A stretch of 64,000 bases of DNA, taken from positions 186,001 through 250,000 of the forward strand of contig NC_088938.1 in assembly GCF_033473495.1 (NCBI RefSeq). The letters are read 5' to 3'. Both the position numbers and the translations under genes were made by a program. Source of the stretch: Cercospora beticola (taxonomy: Eukaryota; Ascomycota; Dothideomycetes; Mycosphaerellales; Mycosphaerellaceae). Below are positions 11,045-21,331 of this stretch, in pieces (positions within the stretch are counted from its first letter, which is position 1; every line of letters begins with the position of its first letter). The notes below the pieces were generated by a model. It ran no database searches, was not told the DNA's origin, and saw only the letters and a list, made by a program, of their open reading frames with translations.

Positions 11045-11920
11045 TCACTTCCGAGAAAGAGCCGCTCGCAGAGCAGCCCATCTTTCCTTGAGGCCACGGC
11101 TCTTCTTCGCTGCCGGAGACTTTCTGGCACCACATGGTTGGGCGAGATCGAGGCTGTTGCGATGCACCAGGTACCAGTCGAGACGCTCTTCGACCACTTC
11201 GAAGCTCTTGTTGCTGTATGATAGAGAAGGGCCCGATCGTGGGGTGGTCGTGCGCTTGGAATTGCACAGGCAGATGCCGTTGCGATCGAGATCGAGGCTG
11301 TTGCGGGCTTGTAGCGGTCTGCAGCAAACTGGTTCTGCGTCCATGGCCTTGCCGCTGTCGTAGCTGCTACTAATCGAGAGAGTCTCAGACATGATGTTTT
11401 CGGTCTCCTGATATGACCAGTACCCAGAATCGGTTTTCCGCACGGGCTTTGTATCAAGTTCTTGGGGTGGAATGCTGGCTGTTCCACAATCAGTGATTGA
11501 ACGTGTGTCCCAGTCGCGCTCGTAGTCGTGGAAGAAGTCGTACTGTTCCGGGGTATCCGGTCTTGAGCTGAGTGCTAGGCTGTCGCAGCTGGTAGATGCA
11601 GACGTGGTTGTGCTTGCTTGTCGACTGGCGGCGTATCTTTCAGTGGGGTGGACTATTTTTCGCGTTCGCTCGAGAGACTGAATTTGGCAGGGCAGGTCTT
11701 GTGCGGTAATGTAGTGTTTGTAGTCTTCGGATATCGTGGCATTTTGGCAGCTGAAAATTCTCAATTCGTCGATGAGGCAGTCCGCGGCCTCACACTCTGA
11801 AGTCGTCCACTCGTATCGCCAGCATACATTTTCGACTGGTGTGCCGGGATGAGCCGCGTGGTCCTCAGCGCCAGACTGACGCCCAGTGGTACAGTTGTCC
11901 TGCTGGTAAGAGGTAGCCAT
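11045..11920 (-). CDS. Hypothetical protein, 291 residues
   Basis: A single open frame starts at the ATG at 11918-11920 (MATSYQQDN); the frame is also open another 26 codons upstream but that segment reads as leader. The product is hydrophilic and Ser/Thr/Asp/Glu-rich, without membrane spans or a clear signal peptide. It has scattered Cys in the first third (CWRYEWTTSECEAADC) and a basic C-terminus (KKSRGLKERWAALRAALSRK). Repeated NSLDL phrases occur twice (RNSLDLDRNG and RNSLDLAQPC). I do not recognise a family. The long frame without stops and its well-placed start favour a real gene. Confidence 0.55.
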   Translation of the reverse strand: MATSYQQDNCTTGRQSGAEDHAAHPGTPVENVCWRYEWTTSECEAADCLIDELRIFSCQNATISEDYKHYITAQDLPCQIQSLERTRKIVHPTERYAASRQASTTTSASTSCDSLALSSRPDTPEQYDFFHDYERDWDTRSITDCGTASIPPQELDTKPVRKTDSGYWSYQETENIMSETLSISSSYDSGKAMDAEPVCCRPLQARNSLDLDRNGICLCNSKRTTTPRSGPSLSYSNKSFEVVEERLDWYLVHRNSLDLAQPCGARKSPAAKKSRGLKERWAALRAALSRK

Positions 11921-12523
11921 GGTTCTGTTGAAGTTTGATGGAATGCTGCTTGCTTGCAATGGTATTCGGTGACTGCACGCTATACAGGCAGTCAGCAATT
12001 ATATGTACAGACGAGTTTCTTCTATGTCTACATCATTGCCCTGTCGAAATATATCCCTGCTGCAGCAGTGGCCCCTGCCTTGAGTGCTAAGAAAGCTAAA
12101 CTTCGGGGTCCGGAGAGAGGGCTTGGAGCCCGTCGTGGCTTACGATTCGCTGTTGTGTCAGGAAACCTTTACTGCTGAGCTGGAACTGAGGACATTTGAG
12201 GCTCTATGTCGCCGACGATCCTCACCAAGTCCGGAAGCTAAAGTGAAGCCTGGCGCTCATTCGTTCAGCCATGCGGAGCGAGTGGTGAAACCGGCAGTCG
12301 AGTGGTTCCCAAGACATATACAGACGATGTCCCACTCCAATAGGGTCTCGTGGACGCACCGACTTTCATGGGTCGCAACATTTTGCGGAGCCTAGCTTCC
12401 CTGCATGTTCGCCAGCAACCGGTAATTTCACAAACGCACTACTGTTTCGTGGTGTGCAGCGCGTCACATGATGCCGTTTTTGCGCTCCTGCTGCTGAACA
12501 CCACCGCTCACACTTCGCGATGA
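11921..12523. other. Intergenic
   Basis: Contains the upstream region of the 11045-11920 gene and the 3' flank of the bS21m gene. No feature recognised. Confidence 0.5.
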
Positions 12524-13279
12524 TCACCACCCTTGCTTCTTCATCTTCTGAACAAGTTGAACAGTGCCTCTGAAATTTTCCCTGAACCGCCTGATCCACC
12601 GCTCATTCTTCAGCCGCTTTCTCTTTAGCCCCGGTCGTTCGTGGAAGCGCTGCTGAGCAAAAGTGCGCTTGACCTTGTTTTTGTTGCATAAAATCTCCAT
12701 AGTCCGGAAAGCTCGACCGACATCCATATTGCGTTTCTCATCCACTTCGACTAATCGACCAACATTCGGTGGTAGGACTATTGGCGCAGATTCTTTTCCA
12801 TCAAGTAGAGGCGGGGCGCCGCCGTGCCCACTAAAAGCTCCAGCAACATCGGTGGAGGAGTAGGAGGAGCCTCTGCGCGTTCGGCGGTCCCCTAAACTGC
12901 TATTGTTGACCATGGTCTCCAGAAGCTTGGACACGCTATCTTCCGTGCTTGATCGAGCTCGCTGCAGCTCGTTCGCAACGCCTTGAGAGCCTGCATTTTG
13001 CTGTGCGTTGCGAGATTTTAAATGTGAAGGCCGTTTGGAAGTTGCAGCCGGAGTGCCCTTGTCGAAATCGAGCGTCGTATCGAGCAGGGAGGAGATGTCG
13101 TCGCTGATGCTGGAATTTGCTGGCTGATCTCGTCGCTCCTCTCGTCGGCGTGGAGTTGTGGTGAGGGCGCGATGGCTGCAAGAGAAGGTGGTGGTGGGAA
13201 TGGCTGAGCGGGCTATCTGCGGGAGTCGACATGCTGCAGCGAGACGCAGCACTGCGTCTGCCGCTCGTGATGGAGCCAT
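12524..13279 (-). CDS. MRP21: Mitochondrial small-subunit ribosomal protein bS21m
   Basis: About 251 residues. The first 45 are Arg/Ser/Ala-rich without acidic residues, as in a mitochondrial presequence. The middle is low-complexity, and the last 75 residues form the S21 domain: NVGRLVEVDEKRNMDVGRAF, then CNKNKVKRTFAQQRFHERPG and a KRKRLKNERWIRRF run. That basic helix pair binds 18S-type RNA in the mitoribosome small subunit. Fungal bS21m proteins characteristically have this long N-terminal extension. The gene is divergent from the RBM25-like gene with 271 bp between start codons, so the promoters probably overlap. Confidence 0.85.
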   Translation of the reverse strand: MAPSRAADAVLRLAAACRLPQIARSAIPTTTFSCSHRALTTTPRRREERRDQPANSSISDDISSLLDTTLDFDKGTPAATSKRPSHLKSRNAQQNAGSQGVANELQRARSSTEDSVSKLLETMVNNSSLGDRRTRRGSSYSSTDVAGAFSGHGGAPPLLDGKESAPIVLPPNVGRLVEVDEKRNMDVGRAFRTMEILCNKNKVKRTFAQQRFHERPGLKRKRLKNERWIRRFRENFRGTVQLVQKMKKQGW

Positions 13280-13550
13280 TGCCTGCGTGACGGAGCGTTC
13301 GATGATGGCGGCGTCGAGTTGAATGCGGTCGTGTCAATGTCTCAGTGTCTAGCGGCGGAGGAGACGAGTGTCTCCGCATCGAAAGCAGCAGGGATGCTGA
13401 TCCCGCCAAGCATCACAGCTTCGTGCATCCACTTCTTCACTTGAACTGCCACCCACTCGACTGCTCTGTGCTGCAGCTGCGCAATTGTGCTCGTTGGACG
13501 TCGCGGTCCTATCACACCGAGACGGTATCTTAGCGACCAAGACGAACAGA

Positions 13551-15884
13551 ATGGCCAACCCGTATGGCCCACCAGGCTACGGCGCGCGCCAGCCTTCCTA
13601 TGGCGGCGGAGGATATGGCGCCCCAGGAATGGGAGCACCGCCAGCTTTCGATGCTCCGCCGGGCATGGCGCAATCACCTGCTGGATACCAGAGTCAATTC
13701 CAACCTCCGCCAAATATGCCCAACATCAACTTCAATGCACCAGTCATCCGCTTGGGCGTGGACGGCGCGCGGTCAGACGGGCAAGGTGGTAATCGCGGCG
13801 ATCGAGGTGATCGAGGACCACGAGGCGGCAACGCAGAACCGCTTGGAAACAGAGGCAGAGCAGGTCTAGGAGCAGGTGGCATGGATTCGCGCAATCTGGA
13901 CCGAGATCGAGAAAAGCTGCGTGAGAACATGCAGGCGCTCAACCCTCCTACCAGAGAAGAAGTAGCGCGCACCATCTTTGTGGGAGGACTGGGCAAGGAA
14001 GCACCGAGCGACGACAATCTGGCCTCCATTCTGCGTTGTGCAGGCAAACTAAGACGATGGACTCGCGCAAGAGACGCAGATGACAACAGGTGCAAATTCG
14101 GCTTCGCAGAATTCGAGGATGTCGACAGTCTGGAGGCTGCCTTTGAGATCTTCCGCGACTTGGAAGTACCCATGTTCAATGCAGACGGCTCTGTGCAAAA
14201 GGACGACGAGGGCGAAGTGAAGAAGATGAAGCTTTTGGTAGTTGTGGACGAGGAGAGTCAAAAATACATCGAGACATGGACAAGCAAGCGAAAGGAAGAC
14301 GAGAACAGTCGACAGTTCCGCTTGGACAGTGCCAAGGATGAGCTGCGATCATTCCTCGCAAGTCTTTCGAACGACGCTGCTCATGGAGCGAATGGCATCA
14401 ATGGCGCGAACGGTGACGTCGAAGGCGATGCTGCAATGGGAGATGGATCTGGGGCTAAGGACGACGGAGTCGAACTCATTACGATAAATGCCAGTAACTT
14501 GGACGAAGAGCTTGCAGATATTCCTGCCGAACAGAGAGCTACTGTCGCGGAAGAGATCAAAGCTTTCCGCGATCGATCCAATCGACGCGATGTCGAACGT
14601 CTGCGTCGAGAGGAAGAACTTGAGCGTGAGGAGCGGCAACGCAACGGTGGTGCTCCTCGTGTCAACCGATTGGCATCACCTCCTCCGAACGGCGCTCCAG
14701 CAGGCCCAGGCGGTGCAAACGGCATTCCCGCAGGACCTCGAGGCCAGCAAGGTGTGCAAGGCGCTCCCGCGGGGCCAAAAGGATATCGCGGTGCACAGCT
14801 ACCAAGCGACTATGTGAATGGGGTGGTTTTTGTTCCCGGAGCTGGTCGTTATGGCCGACCTGCACGAGTGGAGCTGAACCGTGAAGACGAAGATGCAGAG
14901 GAGTCTGATACAGAGCTCGAGCGCCGGCGGGAAGAGCGACGTAATGCAGAGCTCACAAATGAGTTCAAGGATCAAGTCGAGAGATGGCAAAAGCGAGAAC
15001 GCACACGTGGCATGGCTCAGGAAAGAGAGAAGAATCGCGAAGAGGCCGAGCGACGTAACTTGGAGAGAGCGAAAGAGGATATGCTCAACAAGCTGGCCAA
15101 CTGGAACGACGATGAAGAGGCTACTAAGGGAAGAGAACTCTACTACAAGGACCGTTCTGTCTGGCTACGTGAGCGAGAACGTGCACGGGAATTCGAACGA
15201 AGAGAAGACGAAGCGGACCGCAGAGCTGAAGAGCGCGAGCAAGCCGAAGAGCGTCGTGCCAACAACGAAGCCGACGACTTCCTCGACCAGCTCGGCGACA
15301 AGATGGACACACGACCCGACCAACCCACTCCCGCAGCAGCAGCTCCCGCGGGTTTCAAGATCTCCCTCGGCGGAGCTCGCGCTCGCCAACCAGCCGCAGC
15401 CGCTGCTCCCCGCAAACCCATGGCCGATGTCGAAGGCCTTCTCGAAGACGAAGAAGACGCCGCCGCAGCAGGCGCCAAACGTCTCGATCTCAAGCCACTC
15501 CAGGACACTAGCACGGTCCCAATGCACGGCCAAGACCTCACAGACGAAGAACGCGCCGCAGCGCAAAAACAGCTCGCAGCCGAAATCCCCACCGATACAA
15601 ACGAACTGTTTGCACATCCCATCAAGTGGGAATCGCTCACGCCTTCTCTCATTGACGCGCAGATTCGGCCGTTTGTGGAGAAGAAGGTTGTGGAATATCT
15701 TGGTGTGCAAGAGGATCTGATCGTGGATACTGTTATTGATGGTATTCGGGAGAAGAGGGCCGCGTTGGCGATCAAGGAGGATTTGGAGGGTGCGTTGGAG
15801 AACGAGGCTGAGGTTATGATGAGGAAGGTCTGGAGAATGATGGTTTTCTTGGGAGAGTGTGAGAGTAGGGGCTTGGGTTCATGA
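13551..15884 (+). CDS. RBM25-like splicing factor (RRM + PWI)
   Basis: One open frame of about 777 residues starting MANPYGPPGYG at 13551, just after a run of upstream in-frame codons that read as 5' UTR. Residues 1-115 are Gly/Pro/Arg-rich. An RRM follows at about 140-225 with RNP-like TIFVGGL and KFGFAEFED. A long Glu/Arg-rich helical region (REEELEREERQR and similar) occupies the centre, typical of RBM25. The last 85 residues form a PWI fold (HPIKWESLTPSLIDAQIRPF, then KVVEYLGVQEDL). RBM25 and its fission yeast relative associate with U1 snRNP and affect 5' splice-site choice, so a nuclear location is expected. No intron is seen. Confidence 0.87.
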   Translation: MANPYGPPGYGARQPSYGGGGYGAPGMGAPPAFDAPPGMAQSPAGYQSQFQPPPNMPNINFNAPVIRLGVDGARSDGQGGNRGDRGDRGPRGGNAEPLGNRGRAGLGAGGMDSRNLDRDREKLRENMQALNPPTREEVARTIFVGGLGKEAPSDDNLASILRCAGKLRRWTRARDADDNRCKFGFAEFEDVDSLEAAFEIFRDLEVPMFNADGSVQKDDEGEVKKMKLLVVVDEESQKYIETWTSKRKEDENSRQFRLDSAKDELRSFLASLSNDAAHGANGINGANGDVEGDAAMGDGSGAKDDGVELITINASNLDEELADIPAEQRATVAEEIKAFRDRSNRRDVERLRREEELEREERQRNGGAPRVNRLASPPPNGAPAGPGGANGIPAGPRGQQGVQGAPAGPKGYRGAQLPSDYVNGVVFVPGAGRYGRPARVELNREDEDAEESDTELERRREERRNAELTNEFKDQVERWQKRERTRGMAQEREKNREEAERRNLERAKEDMLNKLANWNDDEEATKGRELYYKDRSVWLRERERAREFERREDEADRRAEEREQAEERRANNEADDFLDQLGDKMDTRPDQPTPAAAAPAGFKISLGGARARQPAAAAAPRKPMADVEGLLEDEEDAAAAGAKRLDLKPLQDTSTVPMHGQDLTDEERAAAQKQLAAEIPTDTNELFAHPIKWESLTPSLIDAQIRPFVEKKVVEYLGVQEDLIVDTVIDGIREKRAALAIKEDLEGALENEAEVMMRKVWRMMVFLGECESRGLGS

Positions 15885-16432
15885 GTGGATGGAGAGATCC
15901 GAGTCGAGCGAGGCGGAGGCTGCGAAATTGGTTTGTGGATAGATGCATCTGAGACGAGGCGTGCGTCTCTTCGCGAAAATGGACGAGCTGTATGATATGG
16001 CGAGGCTGAACCTGGAGGATGGATCATGACGATTAGCGTCAGCTTGTCTCGATCGCAAGATTGTATAGTATGAAAGACTACCAACTTCCCGCGAGTCGAG
16101 GGACCTCTCTGCAATAAACACAAAAACGGCCGCAGCGCGATCCGGGAAGTGTCCTCCATGCCTTTGATGTCCTCAAAACACAACAACGATGTCTGCACAA
16201 TTAAGTGAAGCCAGAAAATTGAACAAAAATAAGGGAATCTTGATTACTTCCAGTAGGAAAGAGTAGAAAAAGTCAAAGGGAATAATCTCAATCATATCTC
16301 ATCCACAAGGTGAAGATTTTCACATCCAGAGTCAACACTGCTCCACCACGCCAGGCAACACCTCGTAAACGCCATGCTTTCACGCCCACGCATACCTTAT
16401 TCGTACAAAGAGACTTGACTTTTCCGAAGCTC
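15885..16432. other. Intergenic between convergent genes
   Basis: About 550 bp of convergent 3' flanks. No RNA gene or conserved motif noticed. Confidence 0.5.
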
Positions 16433-18553
16433 TCAATCCGTCTTTCCGCCTCCACTGTTGCCGCCCAACAGACCGTTCATATGGCCTCCTTTCTCGTCGA
16501 GTCGGATGTAGCCTCCTCTCCCAGGGAGGTGTTTCCTTCCGTAAAGCGCACCGACGATAAGGACACCGATGAGGAGTCCTATTGAGACGAAAGGATGTCT
16601 GCCGACATTGCCCTTGATGACCCACCAAACGTGTCCGATGGCGTTCGTCGTCGACTTCGGGGAGATCTTTGGTGGATTGGCTACGATGCGGGGTAGTGTC
16701 TCGAGGATGCTTGTTCTTGAAGGGACGATTGGATTACCCGTCATTGTGACGTCCCAGTATCGGTGGTTGTCTTCATCGTTGATGATGACCTTTTCTCCGT
16801 CTGCGACGCTGATGCCGTATGTGGTGCGGATCCATCGCTCCCAGAAGACACCATCTACCCAGGCGAACCCAACTTCTTTGCGTTCGATATCGTCCATGTT
16901 GATGCGGATCTGCTTGGCGGCGCGCAGAGCTCTTTGATCGTTGCGATCCTCGGCCTCTTCAATACGGAGCTGTTTAGCATCACGAAGTTCTTGGCGTTCG
17001 AGCTGGAAGGCTTGTGTCTGTTTGTCGATCCATTCGAGAGCGGCGTTCTTGATTTCGCGTTTCGATTGAGCGAAGCTCTCTGGACGATCGCGAGATAGAA
17101 TGCCGAGGACGACCAGACGGTGGTTCATAATCTCTCTGGCATTGGATGCGGTAAGTTCAGGGACAATCGGCAGCCAGACAGTCTGCATCCAGTTGAGGAC
17201 GCGGCGGAAATCGCGCATATCGCGTGGGGATAGGGCATTGTAATACGTTGGCTTTCCGTCGCGAGATACGAGAAGCCGTGGCCAGGTCGAGATGCGGAAG
17301 CGCTCCTCAAGGGCTGGATCGTGAGTCTTGACCAGCTTTGCGTGTCCGATCAGGCTCAAGGTTAGGCGATCCAGTGCCGCAAAGTCTTCGCTCGTGGTGG
17401 CATCATCGTGGAAGTACAGGAAGATGACCTCTTCCTTAGTCTCCATCTCCTCGAATTCGACCGCGGTCACATCTTTAATGCCATCTGTAAGACCCACCGC
17501 TTTATTGGCAAAGTTGAGAAGATCACCCAGGCCTCGTAGTCCTTCGTATTCAATCCTTTCGCCACCACGGAAGAACATGATCGTAGGGTACCCTCGAACT
17601 TTGACGTCCTTGCACAGTCGCTTCTCAGCCTCGCAGTTGACCTCGCCCACATTGAGTCTGCCTTCCATCTGCTTCGCCATGCCTTGCCAGCTTGGAGCCA
17701 TTGCCTGGCAGTGATGACACCAGGGGGCGTAGAACTTGATAAACCATGGATCGAGAGTGGTCGTGACCATCCGCTGGAAGTTGTCGGCAGTCAAGGCCAC
17801 GCTCTTGCCAGCGGGGTTTGGAGTCTGTTTGATGTGCTCGGATACTCGAGTGCCAGTTAATGTCGTCTTCGCCTTGCCAGCTGCAACCTTGTCATCGCCA
17901 TCCTTGGCAGCCATTGCTACCATTGCGGGCTGTGGAGGCGCTTCTTTCGCGCCCACTTTAGGCAGCTTTGGGCCGCCCTGCGGTCTGCTGCCGGGCTTGA
18001 TCGTTTCCAGAATCTCCTCGACCCACTTGCTCATTGTAGCAAGATCTTTTTGCCCAGTCTTCTTCTCGACCACCTTACCATCCTTGTACAAAACCACAGT
18101 AGGAAAAGATTGAATGTCGTGGCTCACGCAAGCATCTCCAAATGCAACGCAGTCCACCTTGGCCAATTTGAAGTTGTAATATCTCGTAAAGCTGTTCAGA
18201 TCGTCGTGTGACTCTCCCGATCCAGAGGTTTGCGGGACAGGGTCTGATGTGTAGTAGAACTCGTATAGCGTCTGCAGGATTGGAGCAAATGCTTTGCAGT
18301 GGTGGCAGTACGGGCTAAAGTACTCGACCATCCAGTAGCCGTCCTTGACCGTATCGTCGATCTTATCGCCTTCCAGCTCAGTCATCGGCGGCACAGTCTT
18401 GCCATTGAATATCGTCTCTTTGGGTGTCCCATCCTCGTCCTTCTTGATCAATCCGCCCACGTTGTTATTCTCATTACTAAACAGCCCCGCTGAGGCCGGA
18501 TTCGCCGCCAGGAGTGCGGTCGCCGCCCACGATAACAGACTAGAAGCGCGCAT
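16433..18553 (-). CDS. Membrane-anchored protein disulfide isomerase (Eps1-like)
   Basis: Single-exon frame of 706 residues. A signal peptide covers about 1-22 (ending ANPASA). Two thioredoxin domains each keep a CHHC redox site: residues 83-86 (YFSPYCHHCKAF) and 279-282 (FYAPWCHHCQAM), each followed by the cis-Pro strand (SFPTVVLYK, GYPTIMFF). A long C-terminal luminal region has an acidic/Arg-rich helix. One transmembrane helix lies near 650-670 (SIGLLIGVLIVGALYG), followed by a short Gly-rich cytosolic tail. There is no KDEL-type end, consistent with anchoring by the helix as in Eps1/TMX-type PDIs of the ER. Role: disulfide formation or quality control of membrane proteins (family knowledge). 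Confidence 0.87.
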   Translation of the reverse strand: MRASSLLSWAATALLAANPASAGLFSNENNNVGGLIKKDEDGTPKETIFNGKTVPPMTELEGDKIDDTVKDGYWMVEYFSPYCHHCKAFAPILQTLYEFYYTSDPVPQTSGSGESHDDLNSFTRYYNFKLAKVDCVAFGDACVSHDIQSFPTVVLYKDGKVVEKKTGQKDLATMSKWVEEILETIKPGSRPQGGPKLPKVGAKEAPPQPAMVAMAAKDGDDKVAAGKAKTTLTGTRVSEHIKQTPNPAGKSVALTADNFQRMVTTTLDPWFIKFYAPWCHHCQAMAPSWQGMAKQMEGRLNVGEVNCEAEKRLCKDVKVRGYPTIMFFRGGERIEYEGLRGLGDLLNFANKAVGLTDGIKDVTAVEFEEMETKEEVIFLYFHDDATTSEDFAALDRLTLSLIGHAKLVKTHDPALEERFRISTWPRLLVSRDGKPTYYNALSPRDMRDFRRVLNWMQTVWLPIVPELTASNAREIMNHRLVVLGILSRDRPESFAQSKREIKNAALEWIDKQTQAFQLERQELRDAKQLRIEEAEDRNDQRALRAAKQIRINMDDIERKEVGFAWVDGVFWERWIRTTYGISVADGEKVIINDEDNHRYWDVTMTGNPIVPSRTSILETLPRIVANPPKISPKSTTNAIGHVWWVIKGNVGRHPFVSIGLLIGVLIVGALYGRKHLPGRGGYIRLDEKGGHMNGLLGGNSGGGKTD

Positions 18554-19023
18554 GGTGAGGAAGAATGGGCCTCACGCCCAGGGTGTGGCCGATGTGATGT
18601 TCGTGCAAAACAGGTCGAGGCAGCAAATTGGTTGGGGATTCGTGGAGCTTAAGTATTCCCGTTTCGCAAGTCGAACGTGTCTTCGGAAGTGGGCCCGCCG
18701 CGTGAAAGAGTCAGTGGCAAGAAAGGAAGTCGCGGCGCTGTGTGATTGATGGTATAGCAGGCAGTAGCGAGTGTCTGGAAGTCTGGAAGTGGCAGTCGCA
18801 GAGGGCGTGTGCATGTGAAGATGCTCCACGCGGCTTCATGTCGCCCCTGCCGCGAGTGAGCACGTTGATCGCAGCCAATAATAGTTCTTGTTTTCCGCTT
18901 TGGCGCCAAGACTGTCAATGCGTTCGTCGAGATGCCAGAGCTGCTACCTCATCGACTCTGTTTGGCCTCCACTCCGCCAGCACCCTCCCATCGCACCACC
19001 AGCGCCACCGCCCATCCTCCACC
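18554..19023. other. Divergent promoter region
   Basis: 470 bp between two divergent starts (PDI on the minus strand, complex I subunit on the plus strand). A plus-strand frame is open from 18742 into the next gene, but the conserved protein begins at 19024; the upstream part is read as 5' UTR. Confidence 0.5.
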
Positions 19024-19764
19024 ATGCGGCCCGCATTCCGCCTCCTTGCGACTGTGCAAAGGAGCGGCTCGCAGTATCTCGAAGCTGGCGCTCCTACCGG
19101 CCTCACGGGACTGCTCACACACGCCTCCCCACGAACAACACTGCTCTACCTCTACAATGACACGTTGGAAAAGCTGAAGCAATTTCCCGAGCACAGCGTC
19201 TACCGACAGTCAACCGAGGCCTTGACAAAACACCGCATGCGAATAGTCGAATCTGTCAAGCCGCAAGGACTCAAGGAATGGCAGCAACGCGTGATGCCGG
19301 TCGTGGAGGCCAACTCTAGCGCATTCAAGACCATCCCAGTGACAACGAGCGATGGCGAGAAGGCGGTCAACATCATCTGGAAAGCTGGCGCATACTTGGG
19401 ACAATCAGATCCGGAGGACAATTTGGAATACAAGGGTAGAGCACCATTGGAAGGACCACGAACACTTTCGGAGCGTGAGAGCCAGGGCAAGCAATTATCA
19501 TACGATCAAATCGGACACCACACCAGCATTCCGGAAATCGAGCCTGAGCCGCCGCTTACTGCTAGCCAAATCGGCGAGATCGAGCAGCAGATCGGCGCGG
19601 GTTTGGTAGAAGAGGTTATCCAGGTTGCAGAGGGCGAGAGAGAGCTTGCGCAGGTCTTATTGGACAACAAGGTGTGGGAGGACCTCGAGGAGAAGCCGCC
19701 AGCAGGTCAATGGGTGGGCCACGAGAGGGCGGACAGGCATACTGGAACCACGCAAAAGCCTTAG
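19024..19764 (+). CDS. NADH:ubiquinone oxidoreductase NDUFA5-type (29.9 kDa) subunit
   Basis: 246 residues from the ATG at 19024 (context CCACCATGCG). The N-terminus is a mitochondrial presequence (MRPAFRLLATVQRSGSQYL). The NDUFA5/B13 core follows: TGLTGL, then the LYLYNDTLEKLKQFPEHSVYR motif, TKHRMRIVE and the EIEQQIG.GLVEEVIQVAEGE helix. The family sits in the peripheral arm of complex I; the fungal protein is longer than the animal one, matching the Neurospora 29.9 kDa subunit. The downstream region becomes gene-poor and begins the secreted-miniprotein cluster. Confidence 0.88.
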   Translation: MRPAFRLLATVQRSGSQYLEAGAPTGLTGLLTHASPRTTLLYLYNDTLEKLKQFPEHSVYRQSTEALTKHRMRIVESVKPQGLKEWQQRVMPVVEANSSAFKTIPVTTSDGEKAVNIIWKAGAYLGQSDPEDNLEYKGRAPLEGPRTLSERESQGKQLSYDQIGHHTSIPEIEPEPPLTASQIGEIEQQIGAGLVEEVIQVAEGERELAQVLLDNKVWEDLEEKPPAGQWVGHERADRHTGTTQKP

Positions 19765-20355
19765 ACTGGATTAAGAGTGCATCTACAGGCGGTTGTATTA
19801 GAGGCAGAGAAGTCAAGATGGCAAAAAAGCCGCTACTAAGTGTGCGAGCACTCTCTGAGTGTACATATGTACAACAAGATTTCACGACATTGCAGTCTCC
19901 CTCATTTCTACGAGCAGGTACTTTCGCTTCAGGTTACTGACGATCTACTGCAGAACATTAGACGCATACTCAAGCACGAAGTGACTGTACACCAAATCGA
20001 TTGGCAAACTTGCTGCCAAGGTAGAATGACAACGTTGGAAGACGCAAAGTTCACCGGACCCCAGGACTTTCCGACCATCGCATGCGTGATGTCTTGCCCG
20101 ATTCCTCGATGGCGGCTCTTATCGGAAAGTGTGCTGACCGTGTATGTAGCTTCCGTCTCAAATACAGTACGAATCAAACGACGAACATGTAGCTATGCCG
20201 AGCTAGGAATGGCATCCCCACTTACCCGGTCAATTTTCAACTAGGTGAAACTAGCTGGAAAGACATTACTGTACTTTCAACAGTCATCGTCGCAGGCTCG
20301 ATCAATAATCTGTCGTACCACTCTGGCGTGGAAAACACCGAGCGAGAAAGTTGTC
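19765..20355. other. Intergenic, left flank of the secreted-miniprotein cluster
   Basis: No gene seen. From about 20280 (CGATCAATAATCTGTCG) the sequence resembles 20745-20765 (TTGATCGATAATCTGTCG), marking the left end of a tandemly duplicated unit. Confidence 0.5.
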
Positions 20356-20362
20356 TATATAT
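20356..20362 (+). promoter_or_regulatory. TATA box of secreted miniprotein gene 1
   Basis: TATATAT in the context TTGTCTATATATTCTC, 115 bp before the start codon. The same GTCTATATAT element precedes the two paralogs at nearly the same distance, followed in each by a CATACAAC-type leader. Confidence 0.6.
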
Positions 20363-20470
20363 TCTCACCTCTAGCTCATCTTTCCGCCCTCTGACTTATT
20401 TGTCACCTACGCTCAGAATTTCCAACGCATACAACACCAAATAACATTTTCCACTCCGACCACTCCGAAG

Positions 20471-20641
20471 ATGCTTCGCCAGTATTTTAGTATCTTACTT
20501 GCGACTATCGTTGCCGCCGCGATGGTCAATGCAGGGTGCTGCATCACACCAGGTGAAGGATGCGGAAATACAGAAGAGGACCTTTGTCTCAAAGCTGGCG
20601 GGACTTGGAGGTCATCGGATTGCGCGTTTCCAGCATGCTAG
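20471..20641 (+). CDS. Small secreted six-cysteine protein 1
   Basis: 56 residues, too short for most gene callers. Signal peptide about 1-21 (MLRQYFSILLATIVAAAMVN, ending before GCC), then a 35-residue mature region with Cys spacing CC-x6-C-x7-C-x11-C-x4-C. AGGTW lies between Cys4 and Cys5. Two tandem paralogs at 21113 and 22294 share the signal peptide nearly verbatim and all six cysteines. A GT...AG intron appears to start 2 bp after the stop codon and is conserved in position in the paralogs. Function unknown. Size, secretion and disulfide pattern are those of candidate apoplastic effectors or antimicrobial miniproteins (inference); no family is recognised. Confidence 0.8.
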   Translation: MLRQYFSILLATIVAAAMVNAGCCITPGEGCGNTEEDLCLKAGGTWRSSDCAFPAC

Positions 20642-20998
20642 AGGTGAGTAGACCGGCATATGCTAGCACTCGGTATTTAACAGGCTTTACAGGTGGCCTT
20701 GAAGCAAGCTGGACGAGTGACCACTGTGCAGTCACCACCGCAGGGTTGATCGATAATCTGTCGCATCCTGTTGACGTGCATCTCCATTGAGTCTCACACT
20801 GTATCCCGCCCAAGCTCTTGGAGAGTGCTGGTTCTGGCGATCAAACAGTACCCTCAAACGGTCTAGGTTGGTGCATTGTACCGATCGGGTCTGGCTGGTG
20901 TGGTAGCTGTAGTATCCAAGAGGAAGCCCTAACATGGCCCTAGCTCATCGATGTTAAAGCGGAACTTCATGGAGCAACGAAGAATGAGGTCGCTTGTC

Positions 20999-21005
20999 TA
21001 TATAT
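20999..21005 (+). promoter_or_regulatory. TATA box of secreted miniprotein gene 2
   Basis: TATATAT in CTTGTCTATATATCTG, 114 bp before the ATG at 21113; positionally equivalent to the TATA element of the first copy. Confidence 0.6.
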
Positions 21006-21112
21006 CTGAAGCTCGAACTCCTCCTCAGTGGAATGGATTGATCTTCGCTCACGCACCTTACCAAACGCATACAACAATCAAGACAAGTTGTCCACTTCAA
21101 CAATTCCTCAGC

Positions 21113-21277
21113 ATGCTTCGTCAATATCTCAGCATTTTACTTGCGACCATCGTCGCGGCTACAATGGTCAATGCAGGCTGCTGCAGACTACCAGACGGAT
21201 GCGGAAATTCTTCTCCAGCTGATTGTGCCAGCGCTGGCGGGTCCTATTCGGAAGCTGATTGCACTCCCCAATGCTGA
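21113..21277 (+). CDS. Small secreted six-cysteine protein 2
   Basis: 54 residues. The signal peptide MLRQYLSILLATIVAATMVN differs from copy 1 at only two positions. The mature region has CC-x5-C-x7-C-x11-C-x3-C, with AGGSY before Cys5 and a C-terminal Cys directly before the stop. Non-cysteine positions differ strongly from copy 1 although the signal peptides are almost the same, a pattern expected of diversifying secreted proteins. The frame is open upstream to 20951, but the homologous start is 21113. The 3' intron found in the paralogs is present and a mobile element lies just beyond it. Confidence 0.8.
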   Translation: MLRQYLSILLATIVAATMVNAGCCRLPDGCGNSSPADCASAGGSYSEADCTPQC

Positions 21278-21331
21278 AAGGTGAGCAATTCGGCATTTTG
21301 CTGGCACTCAAGATTTGACAGGCTGTACAGG

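Noticed and set aside
15143..16198. Minus-strand 351-codon open frame
   Set aside because: It lies opposite the RBM25-like gene; its Ser/Arg-rich composition mirrors the Glu/Arg coding of that gene and it has no motif of its own.
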